Shown piece by piece: positions 16,009-23,689 of a DNA stretch of 64,000 nt. The notes under the pieces were generated by a model. It ran no database searches. It was not told where the DNA came from and saw nothing but the letters and a program-made list of their open reading frames with translations. The DNA comes from Balneola sp. (GTDB taxonomy: Bacteria > Bacteroidota > Rhodothermia > Balneolales > Balneolaceae), in NCBI GenBank assembly GCA_003712055.1, contig RHLJ01000003.1, positions 463,999 through 527,998 of the forward strand, in the 5' to 3' direction. How positions within the stretch are numbered: position 1 is the first letter of the stretch; the number at the start of each line of letters is the position of its first letter. Both the position numbers and the translations under genes were made by a program.

Positions 16009-18549
16009 ATGAAAAGTCTCGTAATTGTAGAGTCTCCCACAAAGACTAAAACGATCAGCAAATACCTCCCAAAAGGTTATGAGGTTGACTCTTCTATGGG
16101 ACATATACGCGACTTACCTGCATCTGCCAAACTTATCCCCGCAAAGTATAAGAAGGAATCGTGGGCAACATTGGGGATCAATCCAGACGATCGATATTAT
16201 GCTATTTATGTTACCCCACCGGATAAGAAAAAAATCGTCAAACGACTTAAGGACAAACTTAAAGGAGTAGATGAGCTAATTCTTGCTACGGACGAGGATC
16301 GTGAGGGGGAAGCTATTTCCTGGCATTTACTGGAGGTCTTAAAACCGAAAGTTCCTGTAAAGCGAATGGTCTTCAGAGAAATCACTAAAGAGGCTGTTCA
16401 AAATGCATTAGAAAATACCCGGGACATCGATATGAATCTGGTATTTGCACAAGAAACGCGCCGGATTCTGGATCGTCTTGCTGGATATACCGTTTCTCCG
16501 CTGTTATGGAAAAAAATCTCTCCGGGTCTTTCGGCAGGCAGAGTTCAATCGGTAGCTGTAGAATTTTTAGTGGAACGGGAAAGGGAACGCATGAAATTCA
16601 GAAGCGGAACCTATTATGATCTTCAGGCAATGCTTCAGAAGTCAGGGGAGAACGATGAGTTTAAAGCAGACCTGACACACCTTAACGGTACCCGAATTGC
16701 AAGTGGCAAAGACTTTGATGAAAACACCGGAAAACTAAAGAAGCCGGATTCTGTGGTTCTTCTGGATGAAGATAAAGCGAGCACTCTTGTTGATGATTTA
16801 AAATCAGCTAATTGGACTGTTACCAATGTTGAAGTAAATACTCAAAAACGAAATCCATCTGCTCCGTTTATTACTTCTACGCTTCAGCAGGAGGCGAATA
16901 GAAAGCTAGGGATGTCTGCCAGAGACACCATGAGTGTCGCCCAAAAGCTGTATGAAAAAGGCTTCATCACCTACATGAGGACAGACTCAACGCGTTTATC
17001 TTCTCAGGCTATTGAAGCTGCTCGTGAGGGAATCCTGGAGCAGTACGGTGAAGAATATTTATTTGAACGAGTTCGAAATTATACCGCTAAAGGTAAAACG
17101 GCTCAAGAGGCTCATGAAGCTATTCGTCCTTCTGGTTCGAGATTCATACTTCCTGAAAAGTCCGGACTCAAAGATCGAGAGCTTAAGCTGTACGATATGA
17201 TCTGGAAGCGAACCATCGCTACTCAGATGGCTGAAGCTGAGCTTGAGTTTACCGGTGTTACCATTACTGCAACAAACAATGATACTTCGGCCGATTTCCG
17301 CGCAAGCGGCAAAAAAATCCTCTTCCCAGGATTTTTCAGAGCCTATGTTGAAGGGAGTGATGATCCTGAGGCGGCTCTAGAAAACCAGGAAAATTTCCTG
17401 CCTGAGTTAAAGGAAAATGACTCTACTGAACTACAAGATTTAAAGTTCAATTCTCACGAAACCAAACCACCAGCCCGCTTCACCGAGGCAACACTAGTAA
17501 AAGAGCTTGAAAAAAGTGGAGTCGGTCGTCCTAGTACCTATGCCGCTGTAATTTCTACCATCCAGGATCGAGGTTATGCCCGACTTGATGGAAAAGCATT
17601 AGTACCAACGTTCACTGCTTTTGCAGTTACTTCACTATTGGAAGAGCACTTCCCTGATTTAGTAAATAGTGCCTTTACTTCTGCTCTTGAGGATAAACTA
17701 GACGGTGTTGCAAACGGTACAGAAGACCCGGTAAAATACCTTGATGATTACTATAAAGGAGAAAACGGGTTAAAGGCCAAGGTGGAGAAACAAGAAGACA
17801 AAATTGATCCTCAAAAGGCAAAGCTACTCGACTTACCTCTCGATGGACTCCAAGGTATACAGGTTGCGGTAGGTCGATTTGGCCCTTATGCAAAGATGCA
17901 AAAAGATGGCGAAGAAGTATCTACTTCTCTACCCCTTGATCTTGACCCAAGCGACATCACCGTTGAAAAATTGGAGCAACTTATAAAGCTTTCGGAGGAG
18001 GAGGACAAACCTCTAGGAGTTCATCCAGAAGAAGGCCTTCCTGTATTTTTACTTTCTGGCAGATATGGTCCTTATGTTCAGCTTGGCGAAGTAACTGAGG
18101 AAAATAAAAAGCCCAAGAGAGTTTCTTTATTAAAGGGAATGACTCCTGAGGACATGGATTTCGAAACTGCAATAAAATTACTTCAGCTTCCAAGAACACT
18201 TGGAGAACACCCTGAAGACGGTAAGGTGGTTAAAGCAGGAGTGGGTCGTTTTGGACCTTTTGTAGTTCATGATGGAAAGTTCAAATCCATTCCCAAGACT
18301 GGTAATGTTCTTGAGATACAGTTGGGCGAAGCTATAGAACTCCTAAACCAAAAAACTGCTCCTCGAAAAAGCTCTGAGCTTAAAGATCTTGGTAAGCATC
18401 CTGATACTGAACTTCCCATTAAAGTAATGGATGGACGATACGGCCCCTATATCAAACACGGTAAAAAGAACATTGGACTGCCCAAAGATACAGATCCGGA
18501 AAAGTTCACTCTTGGAGACGCTATTGATTTGATTGCAGCCAAAGGCTAA
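16009..18549 (+). CDS. topA: DNA topoisomerase I
   Basis: Type IA topoisomerase that relaxes negative supercoils. The Toprim domain is at the N-terminus (LVIVESPTKTKTISKYL, and ILATDEDREGEAISWHL with the metal-binding DxDxE-type acidic residues). The active-site Tyr is in FITYMRTDSTRLS. Instead of zinc ribbons the C-terminus holds several repeats containing GRFGPY or GRYGPY (near residues 625, 685, 745 and 805), the TopC repeat type common in this phylum. The ATG at 16009 was preferred over a TTG two codons upstream. 846 residues. Confidence 0.97.
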   Translation: MKSLVIVESPTKTKTISKYLPKGYEVDSSMGHIRDLPASAKLIPAKYKKESWATLGINPDDRYYAIYVTPPDKKKIVKRLKDKLKGVDELILATDEDREGEAISWHLLEVLKPKVPVKRMVFREITKEAVQNALENTRDIDMNLVFAQETRRILDRLAGYTVSPLLWKKISPGLSAGRVQSVAVEFLVERERERMKFRSGTYYDLQAMLQKSGENDEFKADLTHLNGTRIASGKDFDENTGKLKKPDSVVLLDEDKASTLVDDLKSANWTVTNVEVNTQKRNPSAPFITSTLQQEANRKLGMSARDTMSVAQKLYEKGFITYMRTDSTRLSSQAIEAAREGILEQYGEEYLFERVRNYTAKGKTAQEAHEAIRPSGSRFILPEKSGLKDRELKLYDMIWKRTIATQMAEAELEFTGVTITATNNDTSADFRASGKKILFPGFFRAYVEGSDDPEAALENQENFLPELKENDSTELQDLKFNSHETKPPARFTEATLVKELEKSGVGRPSTYAAVISTIQDRGYARLDGKALVPTFTAFAVTSLLEEHFPDLVNSAFTSALEDKLDGVANGTEDPVKYLDDYYKGENGLKAKVEKQEDKIDPQKAKLLDLPLDGLQGIQVAVGRFGPYAKMQKDGEEVSTSLPLDLDPSDITVEKLEQLIKLSEEEDKPLGVHPEEGLPVFLLSGRYGPYVQLGEVTEENKKPKRVSLLKGMTPEDMDFETAIKLLQLPRTLGEHPEDGKVVKAGVGRFGPFVVHDGKFKSIPKTGNVLEIQLGEAIELLNQKTAPRKSSELKDLGKHPDTELPIKVMDGRYGPYIKHGKKNIGLPKDTDPEKFTLGDAIDLIAAKG

Positions 18550-18605
18550 GGTTGCTTGGTCGGGTTTTGAAAAGTATTTTAAGGCTGACTGAATAAGTAG
18601 CCCTT

Positions 18606-19172
18606 ATGCAAAAGCGTACCAACTTTCATTTCCGATACCCTCCCAATATAGATATGCTGGACCTGGCTACTATGGTGAATATGTACCGTAGCAGAGGGGA
18701 ACCAAGAAAAGCTCCGGCTGGAGAATATATTTCTTGCTCAATTTCCCAGGAATTGATGAAAGAAGGGAAGTGGTGGTTTGGACAGTTCTACTCTCAGAAA
18801 ATCTGGGATGAATTGTTAACCAAAGGAAGTGAGGGTTTTCCATTGACAGATATTGAGCTCGTTATTCTAGGAAATGTATTCATTAGTGAAGATGAACCCC
18901 CTCATCGCGAATACATTGAAAAAAGCTCCCGGATCACAGAGAAACTCGCCTATCTAATTGTTAATGATTTGCGCACTTTTGGATTTCTTCATGAAGATGA
19001 TGAAGGCTTCTTAAGCATCACCCCCAGAGGAGAAAAGGCACTACATGGAATTGCTCGTCGTATTTATGAAAAACGTTTCATGCCTGAAATGCTAAGTGAT
19101 GAACCTATTCCAGAAGAACCCAGAATAGAGCAGGCTCAGAAAAAAGACCGGGAGCAAACGAGTTTATTCTAG
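18606..19172 (+). CDS. Hypothetical protein with winged-helix-like C-terminal half
   Basis: Not recognised. The 188 residues are largely soluble and charged. The stretch SRITEKLAYLIVNDLRTFGFLHEDDEGFLSITPRGEKAL has the helix-turn-strand pattern of a winged helix (recognition helix followed by a short wing and the phrase S-I-T-P-R-G-E-K-A-L seen in MarR/PadR-like proteins). The N-terminal part has no motif seen. It starts 57 bases after topA and ends tail to tail with malic enzyme, sharing the tetranucleotide CTAG. A role in regulation is possible but unproven. Confidence 0.75.
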   Translation: MQKRTNFHFRYPPNIDMLDLATMVNMYRSRGEPRKAPAGEYISCSISQELMKEGKWWFGQFYSQKIWDELLTKGSEGFPLTDIELVILGNVFISEDEPPHREYIEKSSRITEKLAYLIVNDLRTFGFLHEDDEGFLSITPRGEKALHGIARRIYEKRFMPEMLSDEPIPEEPRIEQAQKKDREQTSLF

Positions 19173-20323
19173 TCAGCAAAGCTCCTTACTGCTTCTGCTA
19201 CTTTTTCTGGCACATGCCCTTCAAACGGACTTGGAATAATCTTTTCCTCGGAAAGATTTTCGACGGAAGATGCTATTGCTTCAGCTACTTTCAAGAACAT
19301 TTCCGTTGAAAGTTTACTAATTCTTGCATCCAGGGCGCCTCTGAATAGTCCTGGAAAAGCCAGTACATTATTAATCTGATTAGGAAAGTCTGACCGGCCA
19401 GTAGCAACAATATGAGCTCCCGCTTGCTTAGCCTCATCCGGCATAATTTCAGGAATAGGGTTTGCCATAGCAAAGATGATTGGATCCGGAGCCATCGTTT
19501 TAATCATTTCCTGGGTTAACACTCCCGGAGCAGATACCCCAATAAACACATCTGCGTCGACCACGGCTTCTTTCAGGTTGCCCGTTCTGTTATTGCAGTT
19601 CGTTAGTTTGTTCATCTCCATCTTTACTGGATTCAGGTCTGTGCGGCCATCATGAATAATGCCTTTACTATCACACATCATAACCTCACTTACTCCAGCT
19701 TTGAATAGCAACTTTACGATTGCAACCCCAGCAGCTCCCGCTCCATTAATTACAACCGTGAGGTCCTTCATATTTCGATTCGTGAGCTTACACGCGTTGA
19801 TCATCCCCGCAACGGTTACAATGGCTGTTCCGTGTTGATCATCATGGAACACAGGTATAGATAACTCTTCCTTTAGCCGATCTTCAATTTCGAAACAACG
19901 AGGTGCAGAAATATCCTCGAGATTTATACCTCCAAATGTGGGTGAGATTCTTTTAACCGCAGTGATAATTTCCTCCGTATCCTGAGTATCCAATACAATA
20001 GGAACAGCATCTACATTTGCAAATTTTTTGAAGAGAACAGCTTTTCCTTCCATTACTGGTAGTGCTGCTTCAGGACCGATATTTCCGAGGCCAAGCACGG
20101 CTGAGCCATCACTTACAACGGCTACCAGGTTTCCTTTTGCCGTATAATCGTACGCTTTTTCTACGTCCTCTGCTATTTCCCTACAGGGCTGAGCTACCCC
20201 AGGGGTATATGCAATGCTTAAATCATCTTTTGTTTCTAAGGGAAGTTTTGGTTCTATTGATATTTTACCCTTTGCTTTCTTGTGTGCTTCTATAGAAAGA
20301 GCAGCATAGTCTTTGCTAGACAT
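19169..20323 (-). CDS. Malic enzyme (NAD(P)-dependent, short MaeB-type)
   Basis: Decarboxylates malate to pyruvate with reduction of NAD(P). Motifs: [17 protein letters not shown], the [25 protein letters not shown] stretch, [18 protein letters not shown], and [11 protein letters not shown], all diagnostic. The Rossmann dinucleotide site is at [17 protein letters not shown]. At 384 residues it lacks the phosphotransacetylase-like C-terminal domain of long MaeB. The stop overlaps that of the upstream convergent gene. The M1 peptidase gene lies upstream on the same strand, separated by a terminator. Confidence 0.95.
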   Translation of the reverse strand: MSSKDYAALSIEAHKKAKGKISIEPKLPLETKDDLSIAYTPGVAQPCREIAEDVEKAYDYTAKGNLVAVVSDGSAVLGLGNIGPEAALPVMEGKAVLFKKFANVDAVPIVLDTQDTEEIITAVKRISPTFGGINLEDISAPRCFEIEDRLKEELSIPVFHDDQHGTAIVTVAGMINACKLTNRNMKDLTVVINGAGAAGVAIVKLLFKAGVSEVMMCDSKGIIHDGRTDLNPVKMEMNKLTNCNNRTGNLKEAVVDADVFIGVSAPGVLTQEMIKTMAPDPIIFAMANPIPEIMPDEAKQAGAHIVATGRSDFPNQINNVLAFPGLFRGALDARISKLSTEMFLKVAEAIASSVENLSEEKIIPSPFEGHVPEKVAEAVRSFAD

Positions 20324-20340
20324 AGTTGGTTAGGCTGTAT

Positions 20341-20372
20341 TAAAAAAGAAAGCCGGAGAACCCCCCGGCTTC
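20341..20372 (-). terminator. Rho-independent terminator of the M1 peptidase gene
   Basis: On the minus strand the hairpin AAGCCGG/CCGGCTT (7-bp stem with a GC-rich loop) is followed by TTCTTTTTT. It sits directly after the peptidase stop codon (20385) and before the malic enzyme start, separating the two genes. Confidence 0.8.
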
Positions 20373-20384
20373 TAGTAATTAGTT

Positions 20385-22256
20385 TTAGTCCTCAGATTCT
20401 CGTTCATAAGAATTGTTGCTTAGATCTACATCCGCTAATCGTTCGGACGGATCTATTACAATTCGTTTGATATTGAAATTTGAAGTAGGGATATCAAATG
20501 TATACGATGGATTTACCCACGGCCAATCTTCTATTGTGGTTCTTTCCATTTCATTTTCCAACGGTTTTTCTCCTCTCATCAATCTAAGAGGGATATAGAA
20601 CATTTCTTTTGATCCGTCATTATACTCAACCATAATATCCATTGGCATAGGCATTAACCCTTTTCTGGTTAATTCCACCTTAGTATTGGTTTCATCACCA
20701 GTAACAGATGTAATCTCGTAATCCACGGTCTTGGTAGTTTGAACGAAGTACTCATAATACCAGTCCAGAATCATTCCTGATTCTTTTTCCATTACCCTGA
20801 TAAAGTCTAAGTCTGTTGGGTTTTTGAGCTTCCATTGGTCGTGATAAGTCAACATCCCTTTCCTAAAAGCCTCATCACCAATGATATAGCTGAGCTGATT
20901 TAAGAACACAGAGCCTTTGGAGTATGATGCTATCCCATACGCCTGGTTAATGTTAAAGTGATCAGCATGGGTGGTAAGTGGCTCTTCATTCCCCGAAGTA
21001 GCAAGAAATCTATAGCTTCGGTAGGAATTTGCATGTGGGTTTCCTTCTCGCTCAAATAAGTGCGCCATCGTTTCAGAAGAAGCGAAAACTGTGAAGCCTT
21101 CATCCATCCAGGCATATAACGCTTCATTTGTTGCTAACACATTTTGATACCAGCTGTGGTACATCTCATGAACTGTTACTCCAACTAAACTTCCAAGATT
21201 TCTACCACCTGTAATGAGCGTACCCATTGGATATTCCATTCCTCCATCGCCTCCCTGTACTGTAGAAAATTGAGGATAAGGATATTCACCAAAATGCTTG
21301 TTGGCGTATTCAAATGCTTTAACGGTCAACTCAGGAAGCTCCTCCCAGTTTTTCTTGTACTGAGCATTTTCTTCATCAGAAGCTTCAATATCAATTACTG
21401 GCTGCTGATAGAAAAAGTGCAGCTTTGGTCCGTTAGGAACCTGTGCCTGAGTGTGAATAAAGTCAGGGTCTGCACCCCAGAAGAAATCCAGCACATCTTC
21501 GGCTACAAAGTGATAGGTAATTCGATCGGAATTGTGTCTAACAGTAACACCTTCATCTTCATATCCATGGCCAATTTCATTAGGGTTTTGAAGAATGCCC
21601 GATCCCCCAATTACATAATCGTTATCAATAGTAATTTTGACATCGAAATCACCAAAAGTACCATGAAATTCCCTTCCGATATAAGGATTTGGGTGCCAGC
21701 CTCTATAGTCATAGGCCGCCATTTTTGGGTACCACTGGCTCATCGAGAACTCTACCCCTTCAGCATTCATCCAACCTGAACGACGTACCTGGCGAGGAAC
21801 CTGGCTTTCAAATTCCATTTCAAAAGTAACAGAAGCTCCTGAGGCAATAGGAGTGTGCAGTTCTACGACTAAAATGGTTCCATCAACTTCAAATTCAACC
21901 GCTCTACCATTTTGGGTTAGTGAAAGGATATTGTGATATCCAATCTCATCTTCAGGAAGATTAACAATCCTGTCTCCGACACGACCATCCGGATCGGCAA
22001 TAGTCCGGGATCTTACATCCATCATACTTCCTGGTTGGAAAGCATTGAAGTACAGGTGATAATATACCCGGGTTAATTCATCGGGAGAGTTGTTGGTATA
22101 AACCAGTGTTTGGGACCCCTTGAGTTGATGTTTCTCAGTGTCTACATCTATTTGCATGGTATAATCGACCTCCTGTTGCCAATAATCTCTTAATTGAGCG
22201 TAAGACATTGCATGAACAAGGAAAGTAGTTAGGATGAACAGGGTTATTTTTTTCAT
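20385..22256 (-). CDS. Secreted M1-family metallopeptidase
   Basis: A zinc aminopeptidase-like protein exported by an N-terminal signal peptide (residues 1-20, cleavage near SYAQ). The gluzincin motif HEMYHSW and the third ligand Glu 18 residues on (AWMDEGF) are present, and the exopeptidase loop reads GGMEYPMGTL in place of GAMEN. The N-terminal domain holds the beta-rich aminopeptidase N-like fold. The 623-residue length fits the Bacteroidota M1 group. The substrate is unknown; peptide scavenging in the periplasm or at the surface is likely. It is ended by the terminator at 20341. Confidence 0.93.
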   Translation of the reverse strand: MKKITLFILTTFLVHAMSYAQLRDYWQQEVDYTMQIDVDTEKHQLKGSQTLVYTNNSPDELTRVYYHLYFNAFQPGSMMDVRSRTIADPDGRVGDRIVNLPEDEIGYHNILSLTQNGRAVEFEVDGTILVVELHTPIASGASVTFEMEFESQVPRQVRRSGWMNAEGVEFSMSQWYPKMAAYDYRGWHPNPYIGREFHGTFGDFDVKITIDNDYVIGGSGILQNPNEIGHGYEDEGVTVRHNSDRITYHFVAEDVLDFFWGADPDFIHTQAQVPNGPKLHFFYQQPVIDIEASDEENAQYKKNWEELPELTVKAFEYANKHFGEYPYPQFSTVQGGDGGMEYPMGTLITGGRNLGSLVGVTVHEMYHSWYQNVLATNEALYAWMDEGFTVFASSETMAHLFEREGNPHANSYRSYRFLATSGNEEPLTTHADHFNINQAYGIASYSKGSVFLNQLSYIIGDEAFRKGMLTYHDQWKLKNPTDLDFIRVMEKESGMILDWYYEYFVQTTKTVDYEITSVTGDETNTKVELTRKGLMPMPMDIMVEYNDGSKEMFYIPLRLMRGEKPLENEMERTTIEDWPWVNPSYTFDIPTSNFNIKRIVIDPSERLADVDLSNNSYERESED

Positions 22257-22268
22257 TTTTTACTTATT

Positions 22269-22296
22269 ACCGCAAAGCGCGCAGAGCTCCGCAGAG
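22269..22296. repeat. Left flank repeat of the GxxExxY remnant
   Basis: The sequence CCGCAAAGCGCGCAGAGC and its mirror 330 bases away (22629-22648, TTTGCGCTTTCTGCGG) form an imperfect inverted repeat. The same style of purine-rich A-C-C-G-C-A repeat typically abuts GxxExxY genes, which supports the call on the pseudogene between them. Confidence 0.55.
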
Positions 22297-22431
22297 TTAT
22301 AGTTTATTTACTACTCTCCTAAATCCTTCCTTTAAGAGAGTAACATTGAAATTTATTAGCAGTGCTAATTTACATTCTGATAGTTTCAAATATGTTAAAA
22401 CTTGTGCCATATGAAGACCGGTTAGCTCCTC
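22297..22431 (-). pseudogene. 3' fragment of a GxxExxY family gene
   Basis: Reading the minus strand, about 44 sense codons followed by TAA encode the characteristic C-terminus of the GxxExxY family (contains LTYLKLSECKLALLINFNV and a tail on the pattern LLKEGFRRVVNKL). The family is a small PD-(D/E)XK-like protein of about 125 residues. The N-terminal two thirds, including the GxxExxY motif, is missing: 15 bases upstream the sequence changes into a dispersed GTCAT element. It is therefore a decayed remnant. Not listed as a functional gene. Confidence 0.7.
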
Positions 22432-22445
22432 AATACCCCAGTAAA

Positions 22446-22576
22446 GTCATCCCGGACTTGATACTGAATCCAGTTCAGCACAGGTCCCGGGATCTGTAAA
22501 GCTTTATTCGTTGATAGGGCAAAGCTTTTTATCAACGGATTAGCACCAAAAGATCCTGAAACGAGTTCAGGATGAC
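22446..22576. repeat. Dispersed GTCAT...ATGAC inverted-repeat element (copy 3)
   Basis: Begins with the long arm (GTCATCCCGGACTTGATACT, then a segment ending in GGGATCTGT) and ends with the short arm (CGAGTTCAGGATGAC). It occupies the place where the rest of the GxxExxY gene should be. Together with the flanking repeats it accounts for the 390-base gap between the M1 peptidase and recR. Confidence 0.85.
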
Positions 22577-22628
22577 CATAAAAGGGAAGAAAAAGGTGTT
22601 TCTTATATTTCATTTCCGATCATATTAT

Positions 22629-22648
22629 CCTTTGCGCTTTCTGCGGTT
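22629..22648. repeat. Right flank repeat of the GxxExxY remnant
   Basis: Imperfect inverted partner of 22269-22296. It overlaps the first bases of the recR stop codon (TTA on this strand), so the repeat directly touches the end of recR. Confidence 0.55.
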
Positions 22649-23249
22649 AAAAACTGCTTCGACTGGTAAATGCGCGACTTAATGTGGCCTCATCGATAAA
22701 TTCGAGTTCCGTTCCCATCGGTATTCCGTAAGCTATTCGTGTTACCTGCACTTCATAGGGCATGAGTAGTTTGTTAATGTAGTATGAAGTCGCCTCTCCT
22801 TCTGCGTCAGGGTTTAATGCCAATATTACCTCGGTAATTTGTTCTTCTCCACCTACTCGCTTTAATAGCTCTTGTATTCGTAGCTGGTCTGGACCAATAT
22901 TGTCCATGGGAGAAATAACTCCTCCAAGCACATGATAGCGACCTCGAAACTCGTTTGTTTTTTCAATGATGTATACATCATTGAATTCCTCAACTACACA
23001 AATCTGACCGTTTTCCCTTTTTGGGTTGTCACAAATCTTGCATGGGTCAGAATCACTTACATTGCCACAGGTTGAACAGCGCGTAACCTTATTCTTTAAA
23101 TCAACAATTGCGTTGGCAAGTTTGAAAGCGTATTCGTCATTTTGCTTCAGCAGGTGAATGGCAATTCGCTGTGCTGATTTTCGTCCTGTACCCGGAAGCT
23201 TGGAAAGCTGCTCAATAGCCCGTTCTAAATATTCTGATGTAAGCTGCAT
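22647..23249 (-). CDS. recR: Recombination protein RecR
   Basis: Works with RecO and RecF in loading RecA at gapped DNA. The N-terminal helix-hairpin-helix (LSKLPGTGRKSAQRIAIHLL), the four-Cys zinc finger CSTCGNVSDSDPCKIC, the Toprim motif ICVVEEFNDVYIIEKTNEFRGRYHVLGG, and the C-terminal LMPYEVQVTRIAYGIPMGTELEFID are all present. Length 200 is standard. It is the last gene of the conserved dnaX-ybaB-recR cluster. Confidence 0.97.
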   Translation of the reverse strand: MQLTSEYLERAIEQLSKLPGTGRKSAQRIAIHLLKQNDEYAFKLANAIVDLKNKVTRCSTCGNVSDSDPCKICDNPKRENGQICVVEEFNDVYIIEKTNEFRGRYHVLGGVISPMDNIGPDQLRIQELLKRVGGEEQITEVILALNPDAEGEATSYYINKLLMPYEVQVTRIAYGIPMGTELEFIDEATLSRAFTSRSSF

Positions 23250-23257
23250 GAAAAGAA

Positions 23258-23329
23258 TTAAGGATTAAAAATTCAAAATTAAAGATTGGTTGAAGCCATT
23301 TTGAATCTTTAATTTTTCATTTTGAATTT
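23258..23329. repeat. AT-rich inverted repeat between recR and ybaB
   Basis: An imperfect hairpin made of TTCAAAATTAAAGATT and its inverted partner AATCTTTAATTTTTCATTTT around a short loop. It fills the gap between the ybaB stop codon and the recR start. It resembles the AT-rich simple hairpins common between genes in this phylum. Confidence 0.5.
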
Positions 23330-23330
23330 C

Positions 23331-23678
23331 CTAGAGACCAAATTTAGAGAGATCCATGCCCGGTAAACCGCCACCAGGGATCATACCTTTATAAGCCTCC
23401 TGCATTTGAGATTTTGCAGCTTCATCCGCTTTTTCAAGAGCTTTGTTTACTCCTGCTACAACCAAATCTTCCAGGATTTCTTTATCACTTGGATCAATCA
23501 CATCCTGATCGAGTTGAATGGAGAGCACTTGCCGTAAACCATTTGCCTTTACTTTAACCATTCCACCACCAGCTTCTGCTTCCACAACTACTTCACCGAG
23601 CTTTGCCTGTGTTTCCTGTACTTTAGCCTGCATTTCTTGAATTTTGCCGAACATATCGGCCATGTTAAAATCTGCCAT
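23331..23678 (-). CDS. YbaB/EbfC family nucleoid-associated protein
   Basis: A 115-residue DNA-binding protein with an N-terminal alpha helix (KIQEMQAKVQETQAKLGEV), the central beta core EAGGGMVKVKANGLRQVLSIQLD, and a final helix (ILEDLVVAGVNKALEKADEAAKSQM). The C-terminal GGGLPGMDLSKFGL is glycine-rich as in relatives. Between dnaX and recR, the classic position. Minor oddity: the start ATG is 11 bases after the dnaX stop region. Confidence 0.95.
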   Translation of the reverse strand: MADFNMADMFGKIQEMQAKVQETQAKLGEVVVEAEAGGGMVKVKANGLRQVLSIQLDQDVIDPSDKEILEDLVVAGVNKALEKADEAAKSQMQEAYKGMIPGGGLPGMDLSKFGL

Positions 23679-23689
23679 ATTTGAATTGT

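Noticed and set aside
22422..22613. Small minus-strand ORF between recR and the M1 peptidase
   Set aside because: It runs through the dispersed GTCAT element; its peptide is the usual spurious translation of that repeat.
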